Below are positions 47,550-58,564 of a DNA stretch of 64,000 nt, piece after piece. Within the stretch, counting starts at the first letter, position 1, and each line of letters starts with the position of its first letter. The position numbers and the translations under genes are program-made. This DNA is from Agriotes lineatus (lineage: Eukaryota; Arthropoda; Insecta; Coleoptera; Elateridae), in assembly GCA_940337035.1 (NCBI GenBank), contig CALNHX010002281.1, forward strand, positions 62,001-126,000. Direction: 5' to 3'. A model generated the notes under the pieces. The model did not search any database and was not told where the DNA came from. It was given only the letters and a program-made list of their open reading frames with translations.

Positions 47550-48300
47550 AGCTGCTTTTCAAATATATTTTTAGCTGATTGTCTCCTAACTTGTTTATTA
47601 TTAATCCAACAGCTGTTACCAAATTTATTCATTCTTCATACCACTTAAATTTCTGGCCTCTCCTATATTCCTTCAAGAATCTATACTCACCAAGCGATAA
47701 GTGAGGACTATAAGGTAAATGAAGCAATTTATCCAACGTTTCTTAAGTTAAGCGCGCAAGATGTGGACAGGCATTATCATGGAAATGAATATCAATACAT
47801 CAATAGTCGGCATCGTTCGGTTCTTAGAGACCTTCTGGTCATGAAAATTAGTCGACTGTAATACTCTGTACCTATAGCCTTCTCGCTCGCCAACTGAGAT
47901 ATGTAGCAAATTGGGCCGTGAATATTTCATAATACAGTAGCGGTAGTGGATCTTACAACTTGTGGAACATTTGGTACACGTACTGTGCTTCTTCAAACGA
48001 ATTCTTCATCAAATTGTGTATGCATCCGACGATAGATATTAGCAGTTTTCTCACTTTAATTACAAAAAACTTAATGATAACGTGCTTGGCGATGACGATA
48101 CATCATTTGGTGCCATCTTCAATAGAATTGTCTTTGTATATTGAGACAATTGCATACCCCTGGTGTAAGTCACCTAAATATTTGTCTTGATTCATACATG
48201 AGAATGGTGGCGATAGCTGCATATTAATACAGTGAAAAAATATGTAAAGGGCTTTATTTAGAATTTCCCTGGAAAGTGGAAGTTGTGACACTAAAAATTT
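47550..48300 (-). pseudogene. Mariner-like transposase relic
   Basis: Minus-strand frames give IDIHFHDNACPHLARLT (near 47,755-47,805), corresponding to the HDNARPHVA box with the second catalytic Asp. LDKLLHLPYSPHLSLGEYRF follows (near 47,675-47,735), corresponding to HPPYSPDLAPSDYH(F), where the third catalytic residue has become Gly-Glu. Upstream sequence is frameshifted. Motif order fits mariner; the copy is heavily decayed. Confidence 0.5.
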
Positions 48301-51300
48301 TTAAAGTTAAGGAACCTAGGAGTAAAAGTATTTTAACGTGTCTAATAATACTCAAACAATAAAAAGAAACACTTGGTAATGTAAAATAACCAATTTGAAA
48401 ATTCAAAAAGAAACATTGAAGGCAGTGGGATTCGAACTGTTGAGTTCTATTTTCGTCAAGGGAAAAGCCTAACTTATATGAAAATTATTACTTTTATCTA
48501 TTACCCAGTTAAAGCAAAAATAGATAAAATTTTATTTTTCTACTGCGCTCATACTGTGTATATTTGTATATTTCGTGCCAAGTAGACATATAATCCGCAT
48601 ACAAAATATATCGACTTCTTCCAACCAATGGTTTTTGAGGTATACCGTTAACAGGCGGAGAGGCGGATGGCCAGACAGACGAACAGATAGACGTAATTGA
48701 GAAAGCATGTTTTTCGCTATATAGAGACCCTAAACCGTGAAGATTTGAAGACATTTCGGAAGGTGATGTTTTCATGATTACAATACTTTCGTCGCCTTTC
48801 AGCAGAGGGAAGTAAAAAATTCAGGTCAAATCTATGTATCTCTCGTATTTCTCGAAAGGTCAAAACATTAATGGTGAATGAGTTTACTCTGCAGAGAGGA
48901 TATTCAAAATTAAGTAGTTTAAATTTTCAAAATGCAAGCAGCGACATATGTGATTTTTTTATGTGCACCTTTGATAAATCTTACGTTGAATCACAGGTTA
49001 TAGTGCAATATAAGTTTGTTTAAAGAATGGTTGTAAAATACACAATATGCTCTTTATAATACATATCGCAATATGCAATTCGGATGCTCGTTAGTTCTAC
49101 AACATACTTGGAAAAGTTGCGTAACTAAACAATGTTTGAAGTATAACGATTGTTGTTTAAACTGATACTACGCGCGCACACATACACGCAATTTGAAAAT
49201 AGGGCAAGAGAGAAAACAAATTTCTATCGCTTTAATCTCCCTAATACTTCAGCTGTTTCTAATTATTTTCCACAATCTGCGTGGAGGTGGGTTACCTTTT
49301 TAAGCATATATAACACTCAAATACTTTTATTGCATTTCTCTTGTTTGATTTCCTTATTATATACCTAATGCATTTATTATTTAATTTAAATTTATATTAC
49401 TCATTAGCTCCTTATAACATTTCCAATCGACTAATACATTTTCTATAGGATTTGTTTCTGCATTGATTTATTGAATATAATTTTTAAATTTACAAGATTT
49501 TTTTCTTACAAAGTAGAATCTATTTAATATGGCTGCAATCCCTTTTCAATGGACAAGTGGATTTATACAAAATCATATAAGTAGGTGCTATTGCGTTCAG
49601 AATAGTTGAAAATCTGTAAATATACCTAGCGCATCTAGTTTATAGAAGTAAAATCTATACTGGAAGGGTGTTACATATGCAAAAAGCAAGAGTAAGAAAA
49701 TCTTACAACATACATAAACTGCTTAGCAAAGTGTAGAAACCGCAGTTTCAATTCAAAGGCATGTTCAAGCACGTCCTGCATAATACATAAAATGCGGATT
49801 CCACATGTGTCGCAAATGGGAATGAAAAATGCATTGGTCCGAGATCAGTGCTGAACTTTTCATCATTCAGATTTGGATACCCGCCGCCGTGTTATGACAG
49901 CAGCACGTGCAGCAGAAGAGTGTTTATCTAGTTTTAAACAACCACACGAACTTTTCCAATCGTTTGTTTTTGGAGACAAAACGAGTCGACTAAACGAAAA
50001 TTTCTACAATGGAAACAAAAAGCTTTTATTGATTAACTTAATTATATGGTGTATTTACTGCAACAACCTTCTACTATCTCCGGGCAATATAAATAAATAG
50101 CTTCTGTAGTAGGAAATACTCGCTTCAGGAATTTGTAGTTGACTGTCTCCATAAATCGTATTTTGAATGACAGGTGACAGTTTGCTAATAAAGCAGTAAG
50201 ATTTATTTTTCGCAATCACATAGAACCGCTCATTCCATTCATTTTAATCAATAGTTGAATATAACTTACAGCTAGTAGATGAAATGCTGTTGCAGTTACA
50301 ATAGAAAATTCGGCATTCTATACGTTTACCAGTGTGTAGCAACTCATATTCTTTCAGTGCAAGGTAAAGCCCTTGCTAATAGGATATTTGAAATTTGGGG
50401 TGCCACCATATACCAGAATGTCATTACAAGTTAAACCGTTAACTAATAATGAGAAGCTATTAAGTTTGTCGGCTTAGGAATAATGCGATCTTGCAGAGCC
50501 ATTATTCCGAGCAGTAATGTTTAATTAGATACTAAAACAGTCATTATTCAAGGACACACGCTCGTATAATTAAAAAAGTGTGATTTATATTGCTCAGATT
50601 TAAATCGCGATTTTATTAAACTAGCCGATCTGAAAGATATATGAATGTATGATAAATATTAATTTCTGTTGATTGCTGATATGCCTATATACTGCATACA
50701 ATTCAGTTATAAATATTTACAACACGACGTTTCTTGGTTACCATTATGATTTGCACATGATTCTTGGAAAATTAATAATCAATTAAATGAGTTTATCTTA
50801 ATGCCTAATTTAAAAACCATTTTTCGTAGTAGCACAAGACTTCCGCTGTAGCAAAAATTTTGTTATCCTAGCTATTTTCCAAACAAAACGCGCGGCAATT
50901 TTCAAGGTAATCCGGATTCCCGTGAAGTATTTCATATCTTGCACGCTGAATTATCTTTTGGATCAGATATTAGAGTTAACAAGGTTGCTTACATTCCTTT
51001 CTATTATAAATGTTTGCCTTGATGCAAAACACATCGTTATCGAAAAAACCCAAATTAATGTTTAGTACCTGTAAGCGACAATGTCGGTAGTTCTCCCTGA
51101 AATTTATAGGTGGAATGGAATAGCTACTTGCCTACTAAATAAATGAAGGATAAAAACATAAATCAAGTAAGGTGAAACAGTGATCGGAACCTACCGCACA
51201 AAGAGATTTTTTTTGTGATAGTTCTAGGAAATATTTTTAATTTGCCATACTATTAGATGGGTTCATTCAGTTACTGTCATCTTAGATTTAAATCAATAAC

Positions 51301-52493
51301 AATGTTGTTAGAAAATATTTTCTTGGTGTATATAATTTCTCATGTAAAAGAACAATAAAACCACCTTCTTGTCTTAAGATGCGAAGGAGGTCTTGTTAAG
51401 TTTGAAGTCAGCCACCTTTTGTCTTAAATAAAATATGAAAATATGGGATATCCCATTACACAGACCTGAGATTTCCTATATTAGTACTGATTATAGTCTT
51501 AAACGCCCTTCGAAATAAATGCTCTCAAAATGAAATTACCTAAAGCAATTTCTCATTTTTCGTTTATCCGATTTTTATAGTAACAAAGGTAGCTAGTTCG
51601 ACAAATGACTACTAGATAGCGAAGGAATTGGCGTTCCTGTTTATTTAGAAACTGAGACAGCGGTATTGAACTTTAACGTAGGAAGAAACCGAGTCAATTT
51701 TGTTCAGCATTAAATGCGTTTATAAAATATATAAAGTCTAAATAACAAATGTAACTGTTACCCGGCAAAAGAATCTTATTTAAGGAAATGCTTAGATTAA
51801 CGATTTTAAGATATTTATGCTACATTTGTGATATGTTAAGCCTACGTTAGTACACTTAATTTATTTTTCATGAACTACAACACTGGAGTATATCTAAAAA
51901 ATCTTAATACTAAAATGTTGGATTGGTCTTCATGAACTCAGAAGCTGTAGATAATAATACTACTTAACGTTCTTAGAAGTAGTATTTTTCAGTTTTATTC
52001 TAATAAAATATACAGCAGTGTCATGCTCCTATATTCATAATAGCAGTAAATTGTGGCAGATGGTTTTACATCAGACTGCAACAGTATTTTCGTTTTCAAT
52101 GCAAATCCTCATTACATAAACTACAAAAGTATGTTTTAAGAATATTTTTCCACAAGTTATAAGTCGTGATACATAAAATTATATATTTTTTTCACGAGGG
52201 CCAGTAACTGTGTCAGGTGATGTATACAAAGTATTGTTATTGGCTGTATTTGTCTAAATTTATACATATTGTAACTGTTTTATATACAAAACTGTACTAG
52301 AATACTTATTTTATTGTGAAATGTCGAACATGTCACCCTACAGTCGTCGGTCCTGGTCAATCACTAATTGTAGTGCTGAGCAAAATAATTGTTTTCTGTA
52401 AAAACTGCTACCAATATATGACTTATTTCTCTTTTTACTGCCCTCAGTCTAAAAGACGAAGTAATCACGGAAAAATCCTTCTGAGATTTCTCC
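48301..52493. other. Long AT-rich interval without recognised feature
   Basis: No domain, repeat or RNA signature found. Isolated GTTCGAATCC-like string near 48,430 lacks a tRNA fold. The interval ends at the repeat copy that is split by the Polinton. Confidence 0.5.
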
Positions 52494-52544
52494 TGATCTT
52501 CCGCGTTTCAGGGTCCCTAGATGACGAAAAACAGATTTTCTCAA
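52494..52544. repeat. Repeat fragment flanking the Polinton
   Basis: Matches 7682-7729. The match ends exactly where AGTAGAG begins. The last six bases, TCTCAA, are the predicted 6-bp target duplication; the other copy would be beyond the window. Confidence 0.6.
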
Positions 52545-52582
52545 AGTAGAGTACCTATAGGCGTTCTGGCTCAAAATGTGTC

Positions 52583-52632
52583 ACTGCGCAGGTTTTCTGC
52601 GCAGGTGTCTGCGCAGGTTTCTGCGCAGGTTT
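52583..52632. repeat. Four-unit CTGCGCAGGT array near the Polinton terminus
   Basis: CTGCGCAGGT occurs four times with 12-14-bp spacing, about 40 bp inside the proposed left end, and each unit contains the palindrome TGCGCA. It lies where the terminal inverted repeat should be and may bind a terminus-recognition factor. Confidence 0.6.
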
Positions 52633-52781
52633 ATCAAGGTCGTTGGTCTAGCCGGGGGTCACGGGTCTAGCGCTTGGGGTCAAGGTCACGGGCCTCACCT
52701 AGGTCACGTGTCACTTCCGGGATTTTTTTGGGTTAAAAGTGTAGTTTTTGAAATTTTCCCACGCTCGAGCGTCTGGGATGC

Positions 52782-52880
52782 AGACATGTCTATTCATGCA
52801 GGATGTTATCAGTAAATCAGAAGCTATCAACATTTTCTCAGGCTCGACCGGATGTGAGTCATCGTCTGACAGACATGCAT
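52782..52880. promoter_or_regulatory. Two isolated RRRCWWGYYY-type boxes in the left leader
   Basis: AGACATGTCT (52,782-52,791, perfect match to the p53 half-site form) and AGACATGCAT (52,871-52,880, one mismatch). The two lie in a degenerate ~90-bp duplication that also repeats GCTCGA and CAGGATGTT. They are solitary half-sites, weaker than the tandem arrays downstream. Confidence 0.4.
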
Positions 52881-52900
52881 ATTCTTACAGGATGTTGTTG

Positions 52901-53150
52901 AACAATGGCATCCCTTGTTTTAAAATCAGCACGAAATTCGAGAACAATGAAGCTATTGTTGTCTGGAGATTAAAATGTGCAAAGCTGGTAAATAGAACAA
53001 TGACATCCCTTGTTTTAAAATCAGCACGAAATTCGAGAACAATGAAGCTATTGTTGTCTGGAGATTAAAATGTGCAAAGCTGGTAAAAATTGAACAATGA
53101 AAGCCATTGTTTGAGAAATCTGCACTATAATTGGACAATGAAGCCATTGT
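52901..53150. repeat. 95-bp tandem repeat with internal hairpins upstream of PolB
   Basis: Units 52,901-52,995 and 52,996-53,090 are nearly identical, and a degenerate third follows to about 53,150. Each unit contains AACAAT-GAAGCT-ATTGTT, an inverted repeat (52,943-52,960; 53,038-53,055), and related hairpins at 53,093-53,111 and 53,135-53,150 (ACAATGAAGCCATTGT). Confidence 0.75.
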
Positions 53151-53199
53151 TGTCTGGGGAGAATTTTTGCTGACCTCCATTATCAGATAAACAAGCTTC

Positions 53200-53219
53200 A
53201 GACATGTCCAGACATGTTT
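53200..53219. promoter_or_regulatory. Perfect p53-type full site upstream of PolB
   Basis: AGACATGTCC is followed with no spacer by AGACATGTTT. Both fit RRRCWWGYYY exactly, giving the canonical two-half-site p53 response element. It lies 188 bp upstream of the PolB ATG and about 125 bp upstream of a TATA-like GAATAAATAG (about 53,345). Binding is not shown; p53 function is inferred from consensus match and promoter position. Confidence 0.5.
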
Positions 53220-53406
53220 GCAAAGCTGTTAAAAATTGAACAAAGGAACCTATTGTTTGAGGAAAAATCTGCACAACAGCTAAATTGAATGCTGCCTTTG
53301 TTTGAATTTTTGCTGACGCAGGCCTCCATTATCAGCTGCGACGATGAATAAATAGCGCGGTTCCGCTGCCTGCAAGAGTTAGTATTACAACTGCACGCGC
53401 GCGAAC

Positions 53407-56400
53407 ATGTCTGCAACAGACAGCGTTACCGAATTAAGTTCGAACTCAATAAAAACCATCAGAGACGCGATAGCGATTGTAAAATATAGTGATGAGGCTG
53501 AGTCATTGATTAAACATGTAAATAAAACCATTTTAATTGTTAGTAGATTTATACGTAAGCATAGTTTTAAAAATGATAATCCATTCAGGCTAGAGGCAAA
53601 TTTAAGTTTGTTAAAGGGGCAACGGCAATTATTGCGAAATTTAAAAACAAAATTAGCAAAGAAGGGAGCGGGTGTAGGGAGTGGTCAACAACAACAACAA
53701 AAGAACAAGTTGATATGGGAAGATGTAGAATCTTGTTTTAACAGTAGAATAAGAACAGGTATGATTGTAAATTTAGGTTATAAGGAACCACAAGAATTTC
53801 TTGCAAAAGCATACAGAAGTTTCTCAATAAAAGTAAAACAAATTACTAAAAATAACCTAATGCTTAAAGCTAACGTAATATTTAGTGCATATTTTATAAA
53901 ACCTAGTAGTGGCGAGATAGATTTAAAAACGTTTGGTACTAAAAATGAAAAAATTGATTCTGGCACCAATTTAAAAGAGTGGTATGCGACTAATGTTGAG
54001 AATAAGCTGTTGACGAAATTAGAAGATTTTCAAGAACGCGATTCAGGTTGGAGTTTGCTTGAGATATTACATTTAAAAGTAAATTTAAATCATTACACGC
54101 CGTTAACAGTAGGTAAATATATTGAGTTACCTAAAGATATTAAAAATAAAAAGGCCGTCATTAACGTAAAAAATGATGATGAATATTGTTTTTTGTGGTC
54201 GGTAGTGTCAGCATTACACCCTGCAAATGGAAATTCTGATAGAATATCTTCATATCCACATTTCAGTGAAGTTTTAAAGTACTCGGGACTAGAATTTCCA
54301 ATGAAATTAAAAGATATATCAAAATTTGAGACAATGAATGATTTACGTATAAATGTATATGCGCTAGAAAGGAAAAACAAATTTGGTAAAAATTCAGTAC
54401 TGCCCATATATATTAGTAAAAATACTCAAATTAATAAAGATGCTATACATTTACTAATGATATCCAACGATGAGGGGCAGTTCCATTTCTGTTGGATAAG
54501 AAACTTATCGAGATTGGTTACAACTCAACTGCATAAGAGCCACACTCAAACTTTATTATGTGATACGTGTTTAAATCATTTTGCAACTAAAGAATCACAT
54601 TTAAGACATATTAGAAATTGTAATAGTGTAAATGAAACCAAAATTAAAATGCCCGAAGAAGGTACAAAAATAGAATTTAAAGACTATAAATACCAGGAAA
54701 AAGTACCATTTTCAATATACGCGGACGTGGAGTGTGTTTTAGAAAAAGAACAGAACGTTGCAGGGGTTTATCAAAAACATGTTCCATTTAGTGTTGCATA
54801 TTATTTAAAATGTTCATATGACGATAGTTTATCTCGATTTAATATATATCGTGGTGCTGACTGTATGGAATGGTTTGTAAAAGAATTAGAATCTATAGCA
54901 TATCAAGTAAATAATATATTGTCAACTATAGAGCCTATGGATATTAGCCAGCAGGAAAACGATTCATTTCAAAAATCGGTATGCTGTTACATTTGTAAAG
55001 AACCTTTCACCGATAAAGACGTGCGTGTACGTGATCACAATCATCAGACAGGTGAGTATAGAGGTAGTGCTCATCAACACTGTAATCTTAACTATAAAGA
55101 TGCACATTATATTCCCGTTCTCTTTCATAATCTCAGCGGTTATGACGCTCATTTTATTATAAAACCATTGGCAAAACTGATTATGGGAGATATTAAATTG
55201 TTGCCTATAAATAAGGAAAAATTTATATCATTTACAAAACATGTGGATGGTACAAATATTGATTTCAGATTTTTAGACTCATTTCGATTTATGGCTAGCA
55301 GTTTAGAACAATTGTCATTAAATTTACCGAACAATTTAAAAATCATTACACGTAAATTTTGCAAGAGCCAAGAAGAATTTGAATTACTACTACGTAAGGG
55401 TATCTTTCCATATGACTACCTAGACAATTTTGAAAAGTTGAATGATAAAAGTCTTCCTGACAAAACGCAATTTTTTAGTCAGCTGCATGGAACAGCTATT
55501 TTAGATGAAAATTATGAACATGCACTGCGTGTTTGGAACACATTTAATATGCAAACTCTAGGTCAGTATGCTGATATGTACCTTACAGTTGATGTTCTAC
55601 TTTTAGCTGATGTGTTTGAGAATTTTAGAGAGAATTGTATGAAAACGTATGGATTAGATGCTCTACATTTTTACACAGCACCAGGATTGGCATTTCAGGC
55701 AATGTTAAAAACTACTAAAGTTAAACTTGAGCTGTTGACAGATGTAGATCAACTGTTGTTCATAGAGAGGGGTATTAGAGGAGGGTTAGCACAGTGTTCG
55801 AATCGATACGCTAAAGCTAATAATCGATATATGGGTGAAAAATTCGTAGAAGCCGATCTTGAATCGTATATCCTATATTTAGATATTAATAACATGTACG
55901 GAGCCGGGATGTCTGAATATCTACCGTATGGAGGGTTTGAATGGGTAAATGATTTAGATATTCCTAAAATTGATCATTTAAATACTCCGGCAGATTCTGA
56001 AACAGGCTATATTTATGAAGTCGATTTAGAATATCCTCAAAATTTATTTGAACTTCACAAAGATTTTCCTCTATGTCCTGACCATTATACACCACCAACA
56101 TCCAAGCAATCAAAATTGACAACCACTTTATTTAAAAAAGAAAACTACGTAATACATTACCGCAATCTGCAGCAAGCTGTAAGTTTAGGGCTAAAAATTG
56201 TAAAAATTCACAGAATATTAAAATTTAAGCAATCAGCTTGGCTTAAACCATACATAGATTTAAATACAAAATTAAGACAAGCCGCCAAAAATAATTTTGA
56301 AAATGATTTTTATAAACTTATGAATAACGCTGTATTTGGCAAAACTATGGAAAATGTTAGAAAATACAAAACAATAAAGTTAATTTCTAAATGGGAAGGT

Positions 56401-57120
56401 AGGTACGGAGCCAGTGCATACATATCAAAACCAAATTTTCACAGCTGTACTATTTTAGATAAAGACTTGGTACTTATAGAATTAAATCAGTTGGAAATCG
56501 TTTTTAATAAGCCAATATTCGTTGGATTTTCAATCCTAGATATTTCAAAAATTTTAATATACGATTTTCATTACAATTATATTAAACAGAAGATGGGTAA
56601 TCAAGCAAAACTGCTGTACACAGACACTGATAGTCTCATATATCACTTTACCCTTCCAAATATATACGATTTTATACGGGAAGATATTCACAAATTTGAT
56701 ACAAGCGATTATCCTCCGAACAATCCATATAACCTTCCACAAGTTAATAAAAAAGTAATAGGTCTAATGAAAGACGAAATGAGCGGTAAAATAATTACCG
56801 AATTTGTTGGTCTACGTGCAAAATTGTATGCTTTCAAAACATTAGAGGATGCTGAGAATGGAGAATTTAAAATTTCAAAGAAAGCTAAAGGTATTACCAG
56901 AGCTGCTTTGAATAGAATTACATTTGAGGATTACAAAGACTGCCTGTTTAATAACGAAACAGTATTTTGCGATCAGAGAACAATTAGATCAAAAACCCAC
57001 AACGTATTTTCTTTAAAACAAAGAAAAAAAGCTTTAGATCCACATGATGACAAAAGAATAGTAAACTGTATGTATACTGACACTTTGCCTTGGGGTTACT
57101 GCCCACCAACCACATTATAA
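53407..57120 (+). CDS. Polinton protein-primed DNA polymerase B
   Basis: 1237-aa replicative polymerase of the element, expected to initiate on a terminal protein and copy the whole element. N-terminal ~370 residues are element-specific. A C2H2/C2HC-like finger (LLCDTCLNHF...HIRNC) is at 384-405. The 3'-5' exonuclease has motif I YADVE (438-442), a Cys/His endonuclease-VII-like zinc insert (CYIC 527-530; DHNH 543-546; HQHCN), motif II HNLSGYDAHF (574-583) and motif III YLTVD (725-729). Polymerase motif A is DINNMYG (826-832), motif B KLMNNAVFGKT (970-980), motif C YTDTDS (1071-1076), and KLYAFK near 1139-1144. All catalytic residues are present. Upstream are a TATA-like AATAAATAG, tandem hairpins and p53-type boxes. 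The 241-aa gene follows after 35 bp. Confidence 0.93.
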   Translation: MSATDSVTELSSNSIKTIRDAIAIVKYSDEAESLIKHVNKTILIVSRFIRKHSFKNDNPFRLEANLSLLKGQRQLLRNLKTKLAKKGAGVGSGQQQQQKNKLIWEDVESCFNSRIRTGMIVNLGYKEPQEFLAKAYRSFSIKVKQITKNNLMLKANVIFSAYFIKPSSGEIDLKTFGTKNEKIDSGTNLKEWYATNVENKLLTKLEDFQERDSGWSLLEILHLKVNLNHYTPLTVGKYIELPKDIKNKKAVINVKNDDEYCFLWSVVSALHPANGNSDRISSYPHFSEVLKYSGLEFPMKLKDISKFETMNDLRINVYALERKNKFGKNSVLPIYISKNTQINKDAIHLLMISNDEGQFHFCWIRNLSRLVTTQLHKSHTQTLLCDTCLNHFATKESHLRHIRNCNSVNETKIKMPEEGTKIEFKDYKYQEKVPFSIYADVECVLEKEQNVAGVYQKHVPFSVAYYLKCSYDDSLSRFNIYRGADCMEWFVKELESIAYQVNNILSTIEPMDISQQENDSFQKSVCCYICKEPFTDKDVRVRDHNHQTGEYRGSAHQHCNLNYKDAHYIPVLFHNLSGYDAHFIIKPLAKLIMGDIKLLPINKEKFISFTKHVDGTNIDFRFLDSFRFMASSLEQLSLNLPNNLKIITRKFCKSQEEFELLLRKGIFPYDYLDNFEKLNDKSLPDKTQFFSQLHGTAILDENYEHALRVWNTFNMQTLGQYADMYLTVDVLLLADVFENFRENCMKTYGLDALHFYTAPGLAFQAMLKTTKVKLELLTDVDQLLFIERGIRGGLAQCSNRYAKANNRYMGEKFVEADLESYILYLDINNMYGAGMSEYLPYGGFEWVNDLDIPKIDHLNTPADSETGYIYEVDLEYPQNLFELHKDFPLCPDHYTPPTSKQSKLTTTLFKKENYVIHYRNLQQAVSLGLKIVKIHRILKFKQSAWLKPYIDLNTKLRQAAKNNFENDFYKLMNNAVFGKTMENVRKYKTIKLISKWEGRYGASAYISKPNFHSCTILDKDLVLIELNQLEIVFNKPIFVGFSILDISKILIYDFHYNYIKQKMGNQAKLLYTDTDSLIYHFTLPNIYDFIREDIHKFDTSDYPPNNPYNLPQVNKKVIGLMKDEMSGKIITEFVGLRAKLYAFKTLEDAENGEFKISKKAKGITRAALNRITFEDYKDCLFNNETVFCDQRTIRSKTHNVFSLKQRKKALDPHDDKRIVNCMYTDTLPWGYCPPTTL

Positions 57121-57155
57121 ACACCAGCTCTCTCTAAGATATCTCAGTCTGCAAA

Positions 57156-57881
57156 ATGTTACCGTCAAATTCAAATATACTGTGGTTGAACAAAGATCTG
57201 TATGTTAAAAATAAAGAAATCTATAATTTCCATTTACGTAATGCTATTGGACGTAACGACTTGCAAACTTTGAAGTATATATTACACAAAATTGGTATTG
57301 CTATACCGAGCAAAACTCTTATTTGGGCTACGCACTTTAAAAGTGTTGAAACCGCTATCGTAAATGAAATTTTAAAAACTATGTTAGCTGCCTTTAATGT
57401 TATTAGGGAAATTATTAACGAAGTAAGAAGAGGAGAGTTGAAAATTAATACTGAAACAGATCTTAATTTAGTCCTTTCAAAATTATCGTTACAGAACATT
57501 ACTTCCTACGAGCAGCATTTTCTTATTGAAACAATATCATCTGGCTCTCGAATCGAATTTGCAACTGACGAGCAACAGCAATATCCATATTTTCTTCATG
57601 ATGCTGTCTTTGAGGCTGCTTATTATGCCCACAGCAAGTTTATAGAAGACGTGTTCGAATATTTAAATACTAACCATATAACTTATATATTTCAGCCTAG
57701 CGTTGTACGTCACCACACAGATATTTTTAAATGGCTTCAGGAAAATATCAGAAAAGCTGAAAATGGTGAAGCTGTTGGTTGGAGAAGCGGTCCATGTTCC
57801 GGTCCCTGGCCTTCAACAACACCTCAAGATTATATCGATACTTACACATTGTTAAGTTCTGTTTCCCTTATGTATAAATAA
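57156..57881 (+). CDS. Polinton unknown protein, 241 aa
   Basis: Unrecognised. ATG at 57,156, 35 bp after the PolB stop and in the same direction, so probably transcribed with or just after PolB. The protein has no signal peptide or clear membrane segment. The N-terminus (YNFHLRNAIGRNDLQTLKYI) is helical and ankyrin-like in rhythm but too short to call. The centre is rich in helix formers, and the C-terminal third holds a Gly/Ser/Pro segment (WRSGPCSGPWPSTTPQDYI). The intact frame and position in the replication block argue for a real gene. Function unknown. Confidence 0.75.
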   Translation: MLPSNSNILWLNKDLYVKNKEIYNFHLRNAIGRNDLQTLKYILHKIGIAIPSKTLIWATHFKSVETAIVNEILKTMLAAFNVIREIINEVRRGELKINTETDLNLVLSKLSLQNITSYEQHFLIETISSGSRIEFATDEQQQYPYFLHDAVFEAAYYAHSKFIEDVFEYLNTNHITYIFQPSVVRHHTDIFKWLQENIRKAENGEAVGWRSGPCSGPWPSTTPQDYIDTYTLLSSVSLMYK

Positions 57882-58025
57882 TATGTATATTAATTGAATA
57901 AAGCATATATTTAAGTGTACATTTATTCTCCCTCTCCTTGTCAAGTTTTTGCTTTGCATATGAGATAAATACGGTGTATATATTAATGAAATAAAACACA
58001 TATTAAAAATAAAATGTCTTTTATT
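57882..58025. terminator. Convergent poly(A) region
   Basis: AATAAA at 57,897-57,902 (plus) serves the rightward block. On the minus strand AATAAA occurs at 58,025-58,020, touching the stop codon of the leftward block, and again at 57,927-57,922. The two blocks thus end within 150 bp with overlapping polyadenylation signals. Confidence 0.7.
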
Positions 58026-58469
58026 TTAATCTTTAATAATTACATGTATAAGTTTATTACCTAACTTAATTTCTATCTTTATGGGATTTAAATCTAGAGG
58101 CAGTGTTGGTTCAGGAAGTGTAAAACTATATGTTGCTTGAAACGAAGGAGGTGGTGACGAAGGTGATGGTGACACCTGTTCCAGTTCGGGTTGCTGTAGT
58201 GGTGCGCACCCCTCAAAATTTTGTGTTGGGCTTAACCACCCCTGAATGTTGGCACAATTTATACAGCTGCAGCCCTCCACCTTTGTTATGTTAGACGACC
58301 AGGAGTGTGGTTGTCCCATTGGAGGAGGTGGAGGAGGAGTATTTTCTTCAGTCTCACTCCAGGGTATAACCTCCTCCTCCTCTTCCTGGCTCCACGTATC
58401 GTCAGCCCATGAGTCAAAACCCCAACTATGATTTGAGAAGCAGTCTTCGGTAAAAGCTTTCGACATCAT
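58026..58469 (-). CDS. Polinton unknown Pro-rich acidic protein, 147 aa
   Basis: Unrecognised. The longer open frame to 58,688 would start at TTG and overlap the upstream gene and promoter, so the first ATG pair at 58,469/58,466 is preferred. The protein has an acidic stretch (SQEEEEEVIPW), a run of six prolines, a small Cys cluster (GCSCINCANIQGW) and a Ser/Pro-rich section, ending in a hydrophobic-basic tail. Low-complexity acidic and proline composition suggests a disordered interaction or scaffold protein; no function is known. It has its own promoter-like region with tandem 10-bp boxes and a TATATAAG. Confidence 0.65.
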   Translation of the reverse strand: MMSKAFTEDCFSNHSWGFDSWADDTWSQEEEEEVIPWSETEENTPPPPPPMGQPHSWSSNITKVEGCSCINCANIQGWLSPTQNFEGCAPLQQPELEQVSPSPSSPPPSFQATYSFTLPEPTLPLDLNPIKIEIKLGNKLIHVIIKD

Positions 58470-58505
58470 TGTTATCGTAAAACTAATATTTCTATGATTA
58501 GTATT

Positions 58506-58513
58506 CTTATATA
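58506..58513 (-). promoter_or_regulatory. TATA box of the 147-aa gene
   Basis: TATATAAG on the minus strand, 37 bp upstream of the ATG at 58,469 and about 60 bp downstream of the tandem 10-bp boxes. Confidence 0.5.
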
Positions 58514-58564
58514 TAATATTTTCCCCTACCTTACACCGGCTGCAGGAAGTGTTTGCGTAAGCTA

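Noticed and set aside
48425..48450. Reverse-complement GTTCGAATCCC suggesting a minus-strand tRNA
   Set aside because: T-stem bases do not pair and no clover-leaf could be drawn.
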